From NCBI GenBank assembly GCA_963664845.1, contig OY761615.1, positions 3,720,001-3,784,000 of the forward strand: DNA of 64,000 nucleotides, given 5' to 3'. The notes beneath the pieces were generated by a model. It did no database searches. It was given only the letters and a program-made list of their open reading frames with translations, and was not told the origin of the DNA. This stretch comes from CAIYTF01 sp963664845 (GTDB lineage Bacteria > Bacteroidota > Ignavibacteria > Ignavibacteriales > Ignavibacteriaceae). Numbering within the stretch: position 1 is the stretch's first letter; every line of letters starts with the position of its first letter. The position numbers and the translations under genes are program-made. Positions 29,051-37,672 of this stretch are shown here, piece after piece.

Positions 29051-29289
29051 ATGCCAACGGTTCCAGGAATTGGTTCTTTCAGATTTCATTTTTATTCAGA
29101 TGAATATAAAGAACCTGCACATATACACATCGCAACTCCGGATGGAGAATGTAAGTTTTGGCTAAATCCGGTTTTATTGGCAGAAATAATGGTGTTCCCC
29201 CATACCGGTTGCGGGAAATTGAAAAATTGGTTTATGAATATGAAGAGTTTTTAACAAAGAGTTTTTATGAATTCCACAGTAACAGATAA
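29051..29289 (+). pseudogene. DUF4160 protein, frameshifted by one base
   Basis: The frame from ATG 29051 encodes a DUF4160 N-terminus (MPTVPGIGSFRFHFYSDE, EPAHIHIATPDGECKFW, LNPVLLAE), then derails and stops at 29254. The adjacent frame continues the family sequence (YRLREIEKLVYEYEEF, LTKSFYEFHSNR) to TAA at 29287-29289. Restoring a fourth A in the run 29184-29186 would give LAENNGVPPYRLREIEKL, a natural join of 79 residues. The lesion is therefore a one-base A deletion, real or a read error. The reconstructed gene overlaps the DUF2442 gene, the usual order of this toxin-antitoxin-like pair. Confidence 0.85.
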
Positions 29290-29536
29290 GGCTATTTCAT
29301 TAGAGCCGGCTGCAATAAGTGTCCGCACAGAAGGGCGTTTCATTTATATTGAATTGTCCGATGGGAGAATAGTTGGTTTCCCGGCAGACCGGTTCATCCG
29401 ATTAAAGGATGCGACTGACGATCAACTGAAAGAAGTTGAGATTAGACTGAATGGGTATGCTCTGAGATGGGAGTCCATAGACGAAGATTTAACAGTCCCT
29501 GGGATTGTAGAAGGCCGGTTTCAACTTCCTTTGTGA
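29267..29536 (+). CDS. DUF2442 domain protein
   Basis: The 89-residue protein shows the DUF2442 pattern: IYIELSDGRIVGFPADRFIR, then a short helix and RWESIDEDLTVPGIVEG. DUF2442 proteins are small and often encoded next to DUF4160 proteins in what are thought to be toxin-antitoxin-like pairs, as here. It overlaps the reconstructed DUF4160 gene by 23 bases. The molecular function is unknown. Confidence 0.88.
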   Translation: MNSTVTDKAISLEPAAISVRTEGRFIYIELSDGRIVGFPADRFIRLKDATDDQLKEVEIRLNGYALRWESIDEDLTVPGIVEGRFQLPL

Positions 29537-29850
29537 TATAGTGCAGATCGGCTAGCGTAGTGCCGCGGAAATAACTATACTCCTTCATGGCACTGACTAG
29601 TGTTGTCATTCTCCCGAAAGGGAATCTAGTTCGCTGTGTGAAAGATGGATGCCCACTTTCGCGGGCATGACAGAATGCTTCTCAAGTGTAAAGAACCGTA
29701 AGTGGCGCAAACAATTGCAAACAGCACATTTCTTCACACTCCGGCACGAGTAGGCACAATTTTAATTCTGTTAAATATCCTTAACATATCCCCTGTTCCC
29801 AGCATTTCCTTAATCGCATAAAAAGCACACCCTGAAGAAATATCAGCAAA
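29537..29850. other. Intergenic region with paired REP-like words
   Basis: At 29605-29687 a TGTCATTCTCCCGAAAGGGA word is followed by GATGCCCACTTTCGCGGGC and ATGACA. Together they resemble the dispersed hairpin repeat often written as GGATTCCCGCTTTCGCGGG in many bacteria. No gene is supported. Confidence 0.45.
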
Positions 29851-30228
29851 TTATTTCGCCGTAAACAACACCTTATAGCGCTCGCGGAAATTATACGCCA
29901 AAAACAGATTTGATGCAAATACAAAAATTGCAACAGGAAGGCCTTCGGGAGCCACAAATAAGTGATAGAGAAATATATTCAGTGAAATGGGAAAAATTGC
30001 AATAGTGGCAAGCGTTGTATACCGGCCTGAAAGGAACGACAATGAACAGACCAGTTCAGTTATTTTGATCAGCGTCAATAAGTAACCGGTGGCATGCACA
30101 CCGTCCATGAACAACTTAACATTTCCTTTCAACTCTGGCTGTGGTGCCAGCTTAAACAGTACGATCACGGATGCGGAAAGAAAGATCAGGCCCAGAAGCG
30201 AACGAACAATAATAAATGCTATTTTCAT
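29851..30228 (-). CDS. DoxX-like membrane protein
   Basis: The 125-residue protein has four predicted membrane helices: FIIVRSLLGLIFLSASVIVL, LLTLIKITELVCSLSFLSG, TLATIAIFPISLNIFLYH and LPVAIFVFASNLFLAY. Length and spacing fit DoxX/DoxD-like small membrane proteins of the quinone-associated superfamily. No catalytic function is established. It lies 177 bases behind the DUF2339 gene on the same strand. Confidence 0.72.
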   Translation of the reverse strand: MKIAFIIVRSLLGLIFLSASVIVLFKLAPQPELKGNVKLFMDGVHATGYLLTLIKITELVCSLSFLSGRYTTLATIAIFPISLNIFLYHLFVAPEGLPVAIFVFASNLFLAYNFRERYKVLFTAK

Positions 30229-30405
30229 GGTATTCTCTCTGTTAATCCAAAATTCTATTTCAACAGGTTACAATAGTTTGCTTTTCATTCGGCAAAGGCA
30301 AAGCTCTGCCAGAGCAGTTATAACACATCGAATTACCCGCAAAGTTCCCGAATGTCGAAACGAGTTCAGCGACATCCCAGCCAGGCTGCCCGCGCCAATG
30401 CGCCG

Positions 30406-32811
30406 TTACTCTTCCGTGATAAGATATTTGTACTTGTTGTACAGGAATGAAATGATGAGCAACAGCACGCCCAGTGAAATAAACAGGATCGTCTTCAGTA
30501 TTGTATCCATCTCGGCGATATCATAAAAGAATAGTTTTATCAGCGTTACACCAAACAAGACCATTGCCATCATTCGCAGATGCCGCTTTGAGTTCCGGAT
30601 GCCCAGTATGATGAGCAGCAATGAACAAACACCCCACAGAATGCTGACGCCAAGTTTATATAAGTTGGTTGACCCCAACAAATCGAACCAGTGGATAAGC
30701 TCACTGGTTAGAAGCCAGATGCCAACAATATAGGCCGTCGATTCCAATCTGTTTTTGATACCAGGCCAGAAGACTTCACCGCGAAGGAGCGCATATGTTT
30801 TCCAACCCAATAGTCCGAAGAAAAACAATGAAATGTACCTGATATAGATGTTTATCAAGCCGGCTGAGACTCTGTCATACAAACCTGAGTGTAAATAAGT
30901 CCGCCGGAGAATGCTCAGGTCATATAAACCAATCAATAAAAACACCGTGATGGTTACCATATTCAGCCAGAATGCAGCCAATCTGGCATTTGTATTCCTG
31001 AATTTTTTCCCGGCAAATTGTGCCAGTGCAGTGAGGAAGAACAGTGTATAGTTAAATATCCACATAGTCCCCAGGTCACGTATGTTTTGGTTATAGGTTG
31101 TGTCCGGAATATTGTTGCTCTCACCTGACATTATTGAAATGCGGGAGTTCATATATATCTGGCGGACATATTCCGAAAGCTCAAGCTCAAAAGTGAAATA
31201 GAGCACAATTATCAGCATCAGCGGGAGAACAGGCTTCAATATGGACTGCAGTTCCTTAGACACTTCATCCACATGGGTTGTGCCTGTCCGTTGTCTGAGC
31301 AGGGTTATAAAGATGAAACCGGCAGAGACCAAAAGTGAAGTAAAGAAAGTCAGGTTGAAAAACGGGATTATATGTTCAGGGTCTCCCAGGGCCGTAGCTG
31401 GTGCATACGTCCGGGACCAGTCATGGATCAGGCTGCAAAAAATAACTATCATCAGAGGGTAGGAGAAGAATTCAAAAAATTTATTTTTCTTTGCTATGCC
31501 GATCCAATACATAATTGCAGCCTCTGCAGCCCAAATTATGGTGACCTGGGGTCCGTTCAGTTGAACGGAAACGGACGTCGTGAGCAAGATCCAGCCAATG
31601 GTTTGCAGAAAGAAGTCAAGCGGGGGCACTTCCTCTTTTCGCATGCGGAGTATGCTCCAGACCATCAGCCAGATGCAGCCACTTATAAGTGTGAACAGGC
31701 CGGTATAGTGGGTGCCTGATGCACTGTCGTTCAGTATGGAATAACCAATGCCAAAAAACAGAACACCGTTTAAGAGGAGGGCAGCGAACACATCTGCTGC
31801 TTGTCGTTCTTTTTTTACCAGCAAATACGTAATGAATGCTGTAAAAAATAAACCGAAAAAAACAGCAAGAAATACCAACCCGATGGTGAAGTGCCTGAAT
31901 GCATCATAGGAATTGGAATACCAGGAAACATAGATCAGCCACGAAAGCAGGAAAGAGGAAAAGAACAGCGGTTTCCAACGGCGCTTGAGTGCAATGAAGA
32001 GAATGCCGCAGTTGATTATGGTCATATAGCTGAAAAGAATGTGCACCCTGCCTGAGTTATCGCTTAACAGAAAGGGCACGGCATAAGCTCCGACGAGGCC
32101 AATGTGAGCGATGACCTGAATATCATAATCAAGAGCAGCTTTCACTGTGATAACGGTGAAGAGCACCATCAGCAGGAACGCCGGCACCTGGGGTATAAGG
32201 TCATAAAAACTGTATGCAGAAAACGTGACGAAGTACATGATGGCCATGGAACCGCTCAGCAGAACGGCGCTGAAACTTTTATACTCTTCTTTAAGTTTCA
32301 GGGAAAATCCTGCAAGACAGAGACCTGCAAGATAGCCCAGAATAATCCGGGTAAGTGGACTTATAAGCTGGTGGTCAATTGCATATTTGGTTCCAATGCC
32401 AACGCCAATTATTGTAATGAGGATGCCGATTTTATTGATCAGGTTTTCGCCGATGAATTTTTCCATCGCGAGTTGGTTGGCCTTTTTAGCGCTATTCAGT
32501 TGTTCGCGGAATGATTCTGATGACATTGCCGGTTTTGGTGCTGCTGTGGGAACAGCAGCAGAAGCCTGATGCACAGCATCACTGATGGATTCACCCAAAG
32601 CCGCTTTTGCAGGGATGGTGTTAGCGGTTGGAATTGAATTGGGCTCTATGGCAGGCTCGATTTCTTTTTGCGTAGTGAGATCATCGAGGCTCTTTATATT
32701 CGCAACTTCCCTCAATAACTCATTGATCTCGTTGCGCATCTTTTCATGCTGCAGAGAAAGCGCTTCAATTTTTGCTGCAAGCAACTTAATTCTGTCCCGG
32801 GAGTCATCCAT
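30406..32811 (-). CDS. DUF2339 family large polytopic membrane protein
   Basis: The 801-residue protein starts with a coiled-coil-like hydrophilic segment (about 1-40) and a linker. The DUF2339 hallmark follows at about 110-150 (MEKFIGENLINKIGILIT, IGVGIGTKYAIDHQLISP). More than 20 hydrophobic helices run through the rest of the protein. DUF2339 proteins are widespread in this phylum and their role is unknown. No transporter motif is visible. The C-terminal helix pair ends in NKYKYLITEE. Confidence 0.9.
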   Translation of the reverse strand: MDDSRDRIKLLAAKIEALSLQHEKMRNEINELLREVANIKSLDDLTTQKEIEPAIEPNSIPTANTIPAKAALGESISDAVHQASAAVPTAAPKPAMSSESFREQLNSAKKANQLAMEKFIGENLINKIGILITIIGVGIGTKYAIDHQLISPLTRIILGYLAGLCLAGFSLKLKEEYKSFSAVLLSGSMAIMYFVTFSAYSFYDLIPQVPAFLLMVLFTVITVKAALDYDIQVIAHIGLVGAYAVPFLLSDNSGRVHILFSYMTIINCGILFIALKRRWKPLFFSSFLLSWLIYVSWYSNSYDAFRHFTIGLVFLAVFFGLFFTAFITYLLVKKERQAADVFAALLLNGVLFFGIGYSILNDSASGTHYTGLFTLISGCIWLMVWSILRMRKEEVPPLDFFLQTIGWILLTTSVSVQLNGPQVTIIWAAEAAIMYWIGIAKKNKFFEFFSYPLMIVIFCSLIHDWSRTYAPATALGDPEHIIPFFNLTFFTSLLVSAGFIFITLLRQRTGTTHVDEVSKELQSILKPVLPLMLIIVLYFTFELELSEYVRQIYMNSRISIMSGESNNIPDTTYNQNIRDLGTMWIFNYTLFFLTALAQFAGKKFRNTNARLAAFWLNMVTITVFLLIGLYDLSILRRTYLHSGLYDRVSAGLINIYIRYISLFFFGLLGWKTYALLRGEVFWPGIKNRLESTAYIVGIWLLTSELIHWFDLLGSTNLYKLGVSILWGVCSLLLIILGIRNSKRHLRMMAMVLFGVTLIKLFFYDIAEMDTILKTILFISLGVLLLIISFLYNKYKYLITEE

Positions 32812-33016
32812 GCTTTATCATCATCCTGCTTAATAAGGTGCTAAATTAGGGAAAATATCGATAGGATGAAATAATGGCTGCTGATAGAATGGATAATTAT
32901 GGACGGGCTGGGGAATGATCATTTCATTGCGGGTAATAAGGAGGAGAAAACACAAAGGGCACGAAGGAGGCACAAAGGGCACAAAAAATAGCACTGAATG
33001 CATACCGGGAGAAGTT

Positions 33017-33050
33017 AAAAAAAAGAGGTCGCCTTCTGGAGACGACCTCT
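33017..33050 (-). terminator. Rho-independent terminator of the M3 peptidase gene
   Basis: A perfect 8-bp stem (AGAGGTCG at 33024-33031 with CGACCTCT at 33043-33050) is followed, on the reverse strand, by eight T (A's at 33017-33024). Confidence 0.85.
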
Positions 33051-33071
33051 GAGTTGTAAAACAAAATTGTT

Positions 33072-35171
33072 CTAATTCAAACCGCGTGATTTTAACAGTG
33101 CGTTAACGTTTGGTTCTCTGCCGCGGAATTTTTTATACAGTTTCATCAGGTCATCGCTGCCGCCTTTTGAAAGGATATTTTCCCTAAATGATTTTGCGGT
33201 TGCTTTGTCGAACAGTCCTTTCTCGGTAAACGCGCCGAATGCGTCGGCATCTAGCACTGCTGACCAAAGATAGCTATAGTAGCCTGATTCATAACCCCAT
33301 GATGCTATATGGATAAAGTTAGTGGTCATATAGCGCGGCCAGATTTCAGGGATAAGACCCATCTTCTTAATTGACGCTTTTTCAAATTTGGGAATGTCCA
33401 ATTCTGCCGGATCTTTCACTGTGTGATAATCCATGTCCAGTATTGAAGCGGCGGTATATTCCAATGTTTCAAATCCCTGGTTAAAGGTCTGTGCCTTTTT
33501 AATTTTATTTACCAGGCTCACCGGGATCACCTCGCCGGTTTTGTAATGTTTGGCATACTCTTTCAGCAGTTCCGGTTGGAGTGCCCATTTTTCCATGATC
33601 TGTGAGGGCAATTCAACAAAATCCGTTGGGACTGATGCGCCGCTTGGATAGGTGACATGTTGGAAGAGACCATGGAGCGCATGGCCAAACTCGTGAAACA
33701 ATGTTGTAACATCGTCGATGCTGAGCAATGCCGGTTTGTCGGAAGTAGGTTTGGAAAAATTGCCGACATTAAAAATGACAGGGGAGACAAATTTACCGCC
33801 GATATTAGACTGATCTCTGAATGCTCCGCACCAGGCGCCATTAACTTTGCTTTCGCGGGGGAAATAGTCGGTGAAGAGAACGCCAAGATGTGTTCCGTCG
33901 GCTTCTTTAACTTCAAACGCTTTTGCATCGGGATGGTAAACGGGGATGTCTTTCCGTTCGGTGAATGTAATGCCGTACAATTTTTCCGCAGCCAAAAAGA
34001 CACCGTGGATAACATTGTTGACTTCAAAATACGGACGGGTCATTTCCTCATCAAGATTGTATTTTTCTTTCTTCACCTGTTCGGCGTAAAACCACCAATC
34101 CCATGGCTGCAGTTTAAATTTATTTGGTGACTTATCAATAAGCTTCTGCATTTCGGCAACTTCCGCTTTTGCACACTTTACTGTCGGCTTCCACATGTCT
34201 TTCAGGAATTTGAATACTTTTTCGGGAGTTTTGGCCATTTTCCTTTCAAGCACAAAGTCCGCATAGCGTTTGTACCCCAAGAGGTGAGCTTTTTCAACAC
34301 GGAGCGAAACAATTTTGGCAAAGTTCTTGTTGTTATCCAGTTCATCGTGATTGTTGCCGCGGTTCATATAGGCGCGATACATTTTCTCCCGGAGTGCTCT
34401 GTTTTCTGCATAGGTGAGGAACGGGAGCAACGTTGGTTTATCGATGGTGAAAAGCCATTTCCCGGTCTGACCTTTTTCTTTGGCTTTTTCGGCTGCTGCC
34501 TGAACGGATGCTTCCGGCAGACCTGCGAGGTCTTCTTTTTTATCGATCCATAATTCGAACTTGGCATTTTCGCGGCGTACATTGTCTCCGAATTTGAGCA
34601 CAAGCTGGCTCATTTCATCGTTGATCTTCCGGAATTTTTCCTTACCGGCTGCATCCAGGTTTGCACCGCCGCGTACAAAATCAAGATAATTGCTTTTCAA
34701 AACAATTTTCTGTTCTGTGGTCAGTTTCAGTTTTGCCCGTTCATCATACACTGCTTTTATCCGTTTGAATAAATTTTCATTCAAAAAGATATCATCGGTA
34801 TGTTTGGTGAGCATTGAGGTTATGCTTTCAGCCAGCTTCTGCAACTCGTCATTGGTGTTTGCGTCTTTCAACGCGCTGAACACCCTGCTGACCCGGGTGA
34901 GAAACTCTCCGCTTTTTTCGAGAGGCTCTATGGTGTTGGCAAAAGTTGGTTTTTCCTTATTGTCCAATATAGCTGCAATTTCTGCTTTTTGCAGTTTTAT
35001 CCCTTCCTCGAAGGCAGGGAGATAATGCTGTAATTTAATAAGGTCAAATGGGGGAGTGGCAAAGGGTGTTTTCCATTCCGTAAAAAAAGGGTTGTCCATG
35101 TTTTTTTCCTGTGAAAAAGTGCTTGTCGAAGATAACACCAGCAGGATAAATAGAAAATACAAATATTTCAT
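33072..35171 (-). CDS. M3 family oligopeptidase (Dcp/PrlC-like)
   Basis: This zinc peptidase of 699 residues has a signal peptide (MKYLYFLFILLVLSSTSTFS), which suggests a periplasmic enzyme that trims short peptides. The zinc motif HEFGH is at 493-497 in TTLFHEFGHALHGLFQ. Flanking M3 signatures include AWCGAFRDQSN, GASVPTDFVELPSQIMEKW and GYESGYYSYLWSAVLDADAF. The length fits peptidyl-dipeptidase Dcp or oligopeptidase A; the exported form suggests Dcp. It is a monocistronic gene with its own terminator. Confidence 0.95.
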   Translation of the reverse strand: MKYLYFLFILLVLSSTSTFSQEKNMDNPFFTEWKTPFATPPFDLIKLQHYLPAFEEGIKLQKAEIAAILDNKEKPTFANTIEPLEKSGEFLTRVSRVFSALKDANTNDELQKLAESITSMLTKHTDDIFLNENLFKRIKAVYDERAKLKLTTEQKIVLKSNYLDFVRGGANLDAAGKEKFRKINDEMSQLVLKFGDNVRRENAKFELWIDKKEDLAGLPEASVQAAAEKAKEKGQTGKWLFTIDKPTLLPFLTYAENRALREKMYRAYMNRGNNHDELDNNKNFAKIVSLRVEKAHLLGYKRYADFVLERKMAKTPEKVFKFLKDMWKPTVKCAKAEVAEMQKLIDKSPNKFKLQPWDWWFYAEQVKKEKYNLDEEMTRPYFEVNNVIHGVFLAAEKLYGITFTERKDIPVYHPDAKAFEVKEADGTHLGVLFTDYFPRESKVNGAWCGAFRDQSNIGGKFVSPVIFNVGNFSKPTSDKPALLSIDDVTTLFHEFGHALHGLFQHVTYPSGASVPTDFVELPSQIMEKWALQPELLKEYAKHYKTGEVIPVSLVNKIKKAQTFNQGFETLEYTAASILDMDYHTVKDPAELDIPKFEKASIKKMGLIPEIWPRYMTTNFIHIASWGYESGYYSYLWSAVLDADAFGAFTEKGLFDKATAKSFRENILSKGGSDDLMKLYKKFRGREPNVNALLKSRGLN

Positions 35172-35387
35172 TTGAGCATTCTCCTTGGTAAGTTAATAAA
35201 AATGCAAACTGATGTATGAAATATGCGGAAAGCCCAAACGAATTTTTTACCGTTTATCCTTATCTGGAGCCAATTATGGAAAGTTCAGAGGGTATAGATT
35301 GGCTTTTTTTATTGTGTTCGCGGTTTGAGAACATTGGCGAAAAGCATAATTTTGGTATCAGCTACTTATTTAATGGGAATCCTTATA

Positions 35388-35819
35388 ATGACAACTGAAA
35401 AAAAAGAGGAATTGATAAACCGGATAATGGCTGTAAGCCCAAGTGACAAGGCCAGGTTTGGACAAATGAATGCCGGACAAATGATTTGCCATTGTACCGA
35501 TCAATTACGAATGGCGTTTGGCGAAATTGCCGGTTTAAAACGACAACATGTGGATATGGTGAAAATACGTGAAATGGCATTAAGGAATGAGACGCTTCCC
35601 ACCGTTGATGGCCTTGATCAAATTGCCGGAGAGGGTACCAAACCGGGTGAGTTGGAACGTGATAAGCAGATACTGGTTGACTACCTGAACAGGTTCATGG
35701 AAAGCGATGAAAACACGGAATTCTCATTTCACCCCTACTATGATGAAATCGGCAAAAAACAATGGGAAAGATTGGTTATTTATCATCTGAATCATCACCT
35801 CGCTCAATTTGGAAGGTAG
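35388..35819 (+). CDS. DUF1569/DinB-like protein
   Basis: The protein resembles the DUF1569 branch of the DinB four-helix-bundle superfamily: GQMNAGQMICHCTDQLRMAF, PSDKARFG and the C-terminal LVIYHLNHHLAQFGR. The spaced histidines are consistent with the DinB metal site. I took the ATG at 35388 (MTTEKKEEL), giving 143 residues. The frame is open from 35325, but the extra residues are hydrophobic and unlike the family. No enzymatic function is known for this branch. Confidence 0.8.
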   Translation: MTTEKKEELINRIMAVSPSDKARFGQMNAGQMICHCTDQLRMAFGEIAGLKRQHVDMVKIREMALRNETLPTVDGLDQIAGEGTKPGELERDKQILVDYLNRFMESDENTEFSFHPYYDEIGKKQWERLVIYHLNHHLAQFGR

Positions 35820-35873
35820 TGTGAACAATGCATTTGCTTTCTTTTATATTCATGATCCGGCAGAACAGGAACA

Positions 35874-37316
35874 ATGATGTTGAGTAACCGATCGTTTGTA
35901 AAAACCTTTTGGAGCTTTTTCAAAAAGAGCACGGGAGCATATTATTGCGGGCTGCAATTTGAAATGCTGTCTGCATCATTCAAACCAGTAATGATAATAG
36001 CAACTCTGATCATTGTTGGGTTTAATTCTTTTCCGCTTTATGCGCAGGCTGGACCTGCAGTAAACCCCTTAACTAACTCGAGCGGTAAGCAAGAAGAAAG
36101 AATAGGCAATCACAAAGCAGTATATGACCGCAATGGTGCACTGCTACCGTGGACTTCGTGGACGGATGCGCTAAGCCGTGAGATGAATTGGTATTTACAG
36201 TGCCCTCTTGAATTTGGGTATCCACGATTTGTGTGGATGACATTCATGACGGGGAATTACCTTCCTGATCCAAACAGAACAGATTTTATCCCGGCAACTC
36301 AAAACGGAATGGGGATAATCTCCTATCTGAAGTATTATACGTATGACCCTCTGAAAAATAAAAAACTGATTGCCTGGGCAAAGTATGTGGGTGATTATCT
36401 GGTGAAGGAAAGCTGTACTCCGGACAGCGGGGCCTATCCCCGATTTACCCGCTCAACCGGTATCTGTGCAAAAATGCCGCAACCACCGGACTGTGGGACG
36501 CAAGGGGATGCGCCTTATGATATCCAGCCCGACAAGGGAGGAATTGCCGGATATGCACTGCTTCTGCTATATAAACAAACCAAGGAAAAAATCTATTTTG
36601 AACAGGCATTGCACAATGCGCGTGTGTTGGTACAAAACATGCGCGACGGTGACTCGCTTCATTCCCCATGGCCTTATCGCGCGGACTACAGGACGGATGT
36701 TGCGCGAGGTGATGTCTCTTCCAACATGACCTATATCCTGAGACTGTTCGATGAACTGTTGGGGCTGAACTATGATGAGTTCAAAACGCCGCGCGCCCGG
36801 CTTTGGGATTGGATCAGGAATTATCAGATTCCAAATGCTTCCAAAGACGGTATGCTTTGGGCACAGTTTTTTGAAGATCACCACCGGCCGGAGAACCGTA
36901 ATGCCTGGTCACCGCTAAACATGGTGCGGTACCTGATTGAGCGTAAGCAGGAACTTGATCCCGATTGGCAAAAACATTCACGCGAGCTTATTGATTTTGT
37001 TAACCGCACGTTTACCGGTATACGTTCCGGCGTTACCGTATGCGGTGAACAGGATTTTGACCGGAATCCGTGGGGCGGAATTGTTTCCACCTATGGAGCA
37101 GTTCTTGCAATGTATGCAAAGGCAACTGGCACAAATGAGTTCAAAAACCTTGCCCGTGGGGCCCTCAATTTTGCAATCTATGCAACGGATGAAGACGGGT
37201 GTCCCGGTGAACAGGCTTCATATCCGTGCCGGGGCGGATGGCAGGAGGATGCACATACCGATAAAATTCATAACTTTCTTGATGCGATTAATGCGTTTCC
37301 CGAGTGGGCCGAATAA
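35874..37316 (+). CDS. Secreted (alpha/alpha)-barrel-like protein, possible carbohydrate-active enzyme
   Basis: The 480-residue protein has an N-terminal membrane/signal segment (SFKPVMIIATLIIVGFNSFP, cleavage near AQA) set back about 35 residues from the first ATG. A start at an internal ATG such as 35964 or 35991 is therefore possible. The mature part has repeated helix pairs and aromatic-rich loops (GYPRFVWMTFMTGNYLPDP, KGGIAGYALLLLYKQT, YGAVLAMYAKATGTNEFKN), like six-hairpin glycosidase or polysaccharide-lyase folds. The next gene is GH16-like, which supports a role in glycan use. I cannot name the family or the catalytic residues. Confidence 0.72.
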   Translation: MMLSNRSFVKTFWSFFKKSTGAYYCGLQFEMLSASFKPVMIIATLIIVGFNSFPLYAQAGPAVNPLTNSSGKQEERIGNHKAVYDRNGALLPWTSWTDALSREMNWYLQCPLEFGYPRFVWMTFMTGNYLPDPNRTDFIPATQNGMGIISYLKYYTYDPLKNKKLIAWAKYVGDYLVKESCTPDSGAYPRFTRSTGICAKMPQPPDCGTQGDAPYDIQPDKGGIAGYALLLLYKQTKEKIYFEQALHNARVLVQNMRDGDSLHSPWPYRADYRTDVARGDVSSNMTYILRLFDELLGLNYDEFKTPRARLWDWIRNYQIPNASKDGMLWAQFFEDHHRPENRNAWSPLNMVRYLIERKQELDPDWQKHSRELIDFVNRTFTGIRSGVTVCGEQDFDRNPWGGIVSTYGAVLAMYAKATGTNEFKNLARGALNFAIYATDEDGCPGEQASYPCRGGWQEDAHTDKIHNFLDAINAFPEWAE

Positions 37317-37672
37317 CGGTAAAGCTTTGAGTACGTGAGTAAATGAGACGCGATCTTTTCGGGAAACAAAGTTGGCGAAGGTTTTATATTATTAACTTAT
37401 GTTACACAAGTTGTGGTTAAAGCCAAAAGTTTCCTTGATATGGAGTCCCCGGCGTAAACGCCGGGGGTACAGAAAAGCTGAAATATCAGATATAATATGA
37501 GCTCAGCATAAAGCGCAGGCTTGAGCCCAAACTGCGTAACATGAGTTATTAAATTTACTGAAGAAGAGATATGCTGAATTATTTTATTCAATTGCCAACA
37601 CCAATGGGTTTTTGACAAGTGCTTGAATACACTTATGCGGCAGATTAAAAAGTTAATTAGAAAAGAGTACCT
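37317..37672. other. Intergenic region carrying a MITE-like element
   Basis: Apart from the inverted-repeat element at 37391-37552, described separately, I see only the leader of the GH16-like gene. Confidence 0.5.
37391..37552. mobile_element. MITE-like non-coding element with terminal inverted repeats
   Basis: The left end (AACTTATGTTACACAAG, then GTTGTGGTTAAAGCC) matches the reverse complement of the right end (AACTCATGTTACGCAG, then TTTGGGCTCAAGCC) over about 30 bases with few differences. Inside lies a very stable GC hairpin, CCCCGGCG-TAAA-CGCCGGGG (37447-37466). There is no transposase. Size (~160 bp) and structure fit a miniature inverted-repeat element. Confidence 0.55.

Noticed and set aside
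35216..35398. 60-codon frame upstream of the DUF1569 gene
   Set aside because: Ends inside the DUF1569 start region in another frame and shows no protein features.
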